Source: Verrucomicrobiota bacterium (GTDB taxonomy: Bacteria; Verrucomicrobiota; Verrucomicrobiia; Verrucomicrobiales; Akkermansiaceae). From it: 7,363 bases of DNA. Below, one piece after another: positions 6,373 through 7,363 of the stretch. The notes below the pieces were generated by a model. The model searched no databases and had not been told where the DNA came from. It saw nothing but the letters and a program-made list of their open reading frames with translations. Every line of letters starts with the position of its first letter. The stretch's first letter is position 1. Position numbers and translations under genes: made by a program. Location of the stretch: contig JAPLUJ010000513.1 in the NCBI GenBank assembly GCA_026397695.1, positions 1 through 7,363 on the forward strand. Reading direction: 5' to 3'.

Positions 6373-7363
6373 TCACTCGAACAAGCTGTTACGGAAGCGC
6401 GGTTGGTTATTTGGCGTGTTCCAGTAGCCGAAACCGGCTTTCCATTCCCACAGGGTCCACGGGATGTTGCGAGCCTCGGCGAGGGTTCTAACATCCCGCA
6501 GGTAGCGGGCGCGGCTGGCGTGATCGGCGGGGAAATGGCAGCCGAATTCGCCGAGGTGGATGGGTCTGCCGAAGTGGAGCGACCACGCGCGGGCGGCATC
6601 GAGGGTTTCGCGGATCACGCGGGCGGAACACGGGTTTTGCTCGCCGGGCAGGGTGTTGTAGCCGTCGATGAACGAGCGGAGTCCGGAGTTGTCGCACAAC
6701 GAGGCGGGAATCTGATAGGGTTTGTCGAGCTCGCCGGCTTGGCCCCAGTTGCCCGGGCTGACGACGAGGATGCGGTTAGGGTCGATGGCGCGGATGGCGG
6801 TGATAGCTTTCTGATAGATAGGGTTGGCGGTTTCGGTGGTGAGGGCGGCATTGGGTTCATTGAGCAACTCGTGAAAGAGCCCTGGCGGCCATGCTTGGAA
6901 ATGACGGGCGATGGCCTCCCAGCCGCCGATGAAGCGCCCGGCATGATCCTCCGGGGCGGTGGTGAGATCGTCGAAATGATGCCAATCTAACATAACATGC
7001 AGTTTTTTGTCGAGTGCGCGGCGCAGGACTGGTTCGAGCTCGGCGAGCAGTGAGGGGGATATATCCAGGCCGTTGGTTCCGGGTTTGAGGTAAAAATGCC
7101 AAGCCACGGGCACACGGATGTGGTCGAATCCCTCGGCGGCGATGCGGTCGATGTCCTCGGTGGTGAAGTGGACGCCCCATGAGTTGTTTGGCGGGGCTTC
7201 CCAGCCGTTGCCGAGGTTCACGCCGCGTTTGAGTTGGGCCATGGCGCGGTGTGCCGGGGTGTCGTTACCGAGGCGTTTGGGCGGGGTGAAGCCTGGCGGA
7301 GTGGCGGCTTTGGCGTGGAGTTTGAGGGTGACAACTTGTCCGGCTTTGACTTGCAGGGTCTGG
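6373..7363 (-). CDS. GH5 endoglucanase-like glycosidase, C-terminal part; conserved His-x-Tyr block missing
   Basis: The frame is open to the right edge, so the methionine at 7242 is internal and the true start lies outside. Of 329 visible residues, the first 20 or so (VKAGQVVTLKLHAKA) look like the end of a beta-sandwich module, followed by a Pro-rich linker. The GH5 barrel then begins with RGVNLGNGWEAP. Using M at 7242 as residue 1, conserved points are R43 (HIRVPVAWH), the DWHHFD motif at 86-91, acid/base E129 in LLNEPN, nucleophile E232 in HLGEFG, and the Trp-containing WTLWEWKAGFG at 262-272. Such enzymes cut internal beta-1,4 links in cellulose or related beta-glycans; subfamily and substrate are not assigned. 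The stretch between the two glutamates (about 180-215) lacks the usual strand with His-x-Tyr, so activity is doubtful. It is codirectional with the GH51 run but 566 bp away, so it is probably transcribed separately. Confidence 0.82.
   Translation of the reverse strand, partial: QTLQVKAGQVVTLKLHAKAATPPGFTPPKRLGNDTPAHRAMAQLKRGVNLGNGWEAPPNNSWGVHFTTEDIDRIAAEGFDHIRVPVAWHFYLKPGTNGLDISPSLLAELEPVLRRALDKKLHVMLDWHHFDDLTTAPEDHAGRFIGGWEAIARHFQAWPPGLFHELLNEPNAALTTETANPIYQKAITAIRAIDPNRILVVSPGNWGQAGELDKPYQIPASLCDNSGLRSFIDGYNTLPGEQNPCSARVIRETLDAARAWSLHFGRPIHLGEFGCHFPADHASRARYLRDVRTLAEARNIPWTLWEWKAGFGYWNTPNNQPRFRNSLFE

Noticed and set aside
6167..6376. 69-codon minus-strand frame starting with a GTG that overlaps the GH5 stop
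   Set aside because: The overlap suggests translational coupling, but the peptide has no recognisable domain and spans the post-GH5 hairpins. It looks like fortuitous openness.

Overview
The window comes from a bacterium with a large secreted carbohydrate-degrading repertoire, most likely Verrucomicrobiota. Planctomycetota or a related phylum is possible. The evidence is gene style only: a GH51 of the CBM-insert type, LamG-bearing secreted proteins, GC-rich codon thirds, and start codons without a clear Shine-Dalgarno sequence. No rRNA, tRNA or housekeeping gene is present to settle the taxonomy.

All four convincing genes lie on the minus strand, so the layout reads from right to left. At the right edge (6373-7363) is the C-terminal part of a GH5 endoglucanase-like protein whose N-terminus lies outside the window. 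A stretch of about 566 bp (5807-6372) follows. It holds several inverted repeats, a small tandem repeat, and one short plus-strand ORF (6029-6190) with coding-like third positions. Then comes a tight three-gene run: a GH51 alpha-L-arabinofuranosidase with an inserted carbohydrate-binding domain (3842-5806), a 1060-residue exported Svx/AvrXca-like (DUF6055) protein (645-3827), and the N-terminal 204 residues of a GH127-type beta-L-arabinofuranosidase (1-613). The gaps inside this run are 14 and 31 bp, so it is probably one transcript. The DUF6055 protein combines LamG, a gluzincin-like HELVH site, a hexapeptide beta-helix and a second LamG.

Together the genes look like part of a plant-cell-wall (arabinose-containing polymer) utilisation locus. 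GH51 would remove alpha-L-arabinofuranose, GH127 beta-L-arabinofuranose, and GH5 would cut a beta-glycan backbone. The metalloprotease-like protein between the two arabinofuranosidases raises the possibility that the target includes arabinosylated cell-wall glycoprotein of the extensin type. That is a hypothesis, not something the sequence proves.

The most striking anomaly is that two neighbouring glycosidases each seem to lack a conserved internal piece while staying in frame. The GH51 appears to lack roughly 55 residues before its acid/base glutamate. The GH5 lacks the His-x-Tyr block between its two catalytic glutamates. Both judgements rest on remembered family patterns and need an alignment and read-level checks.
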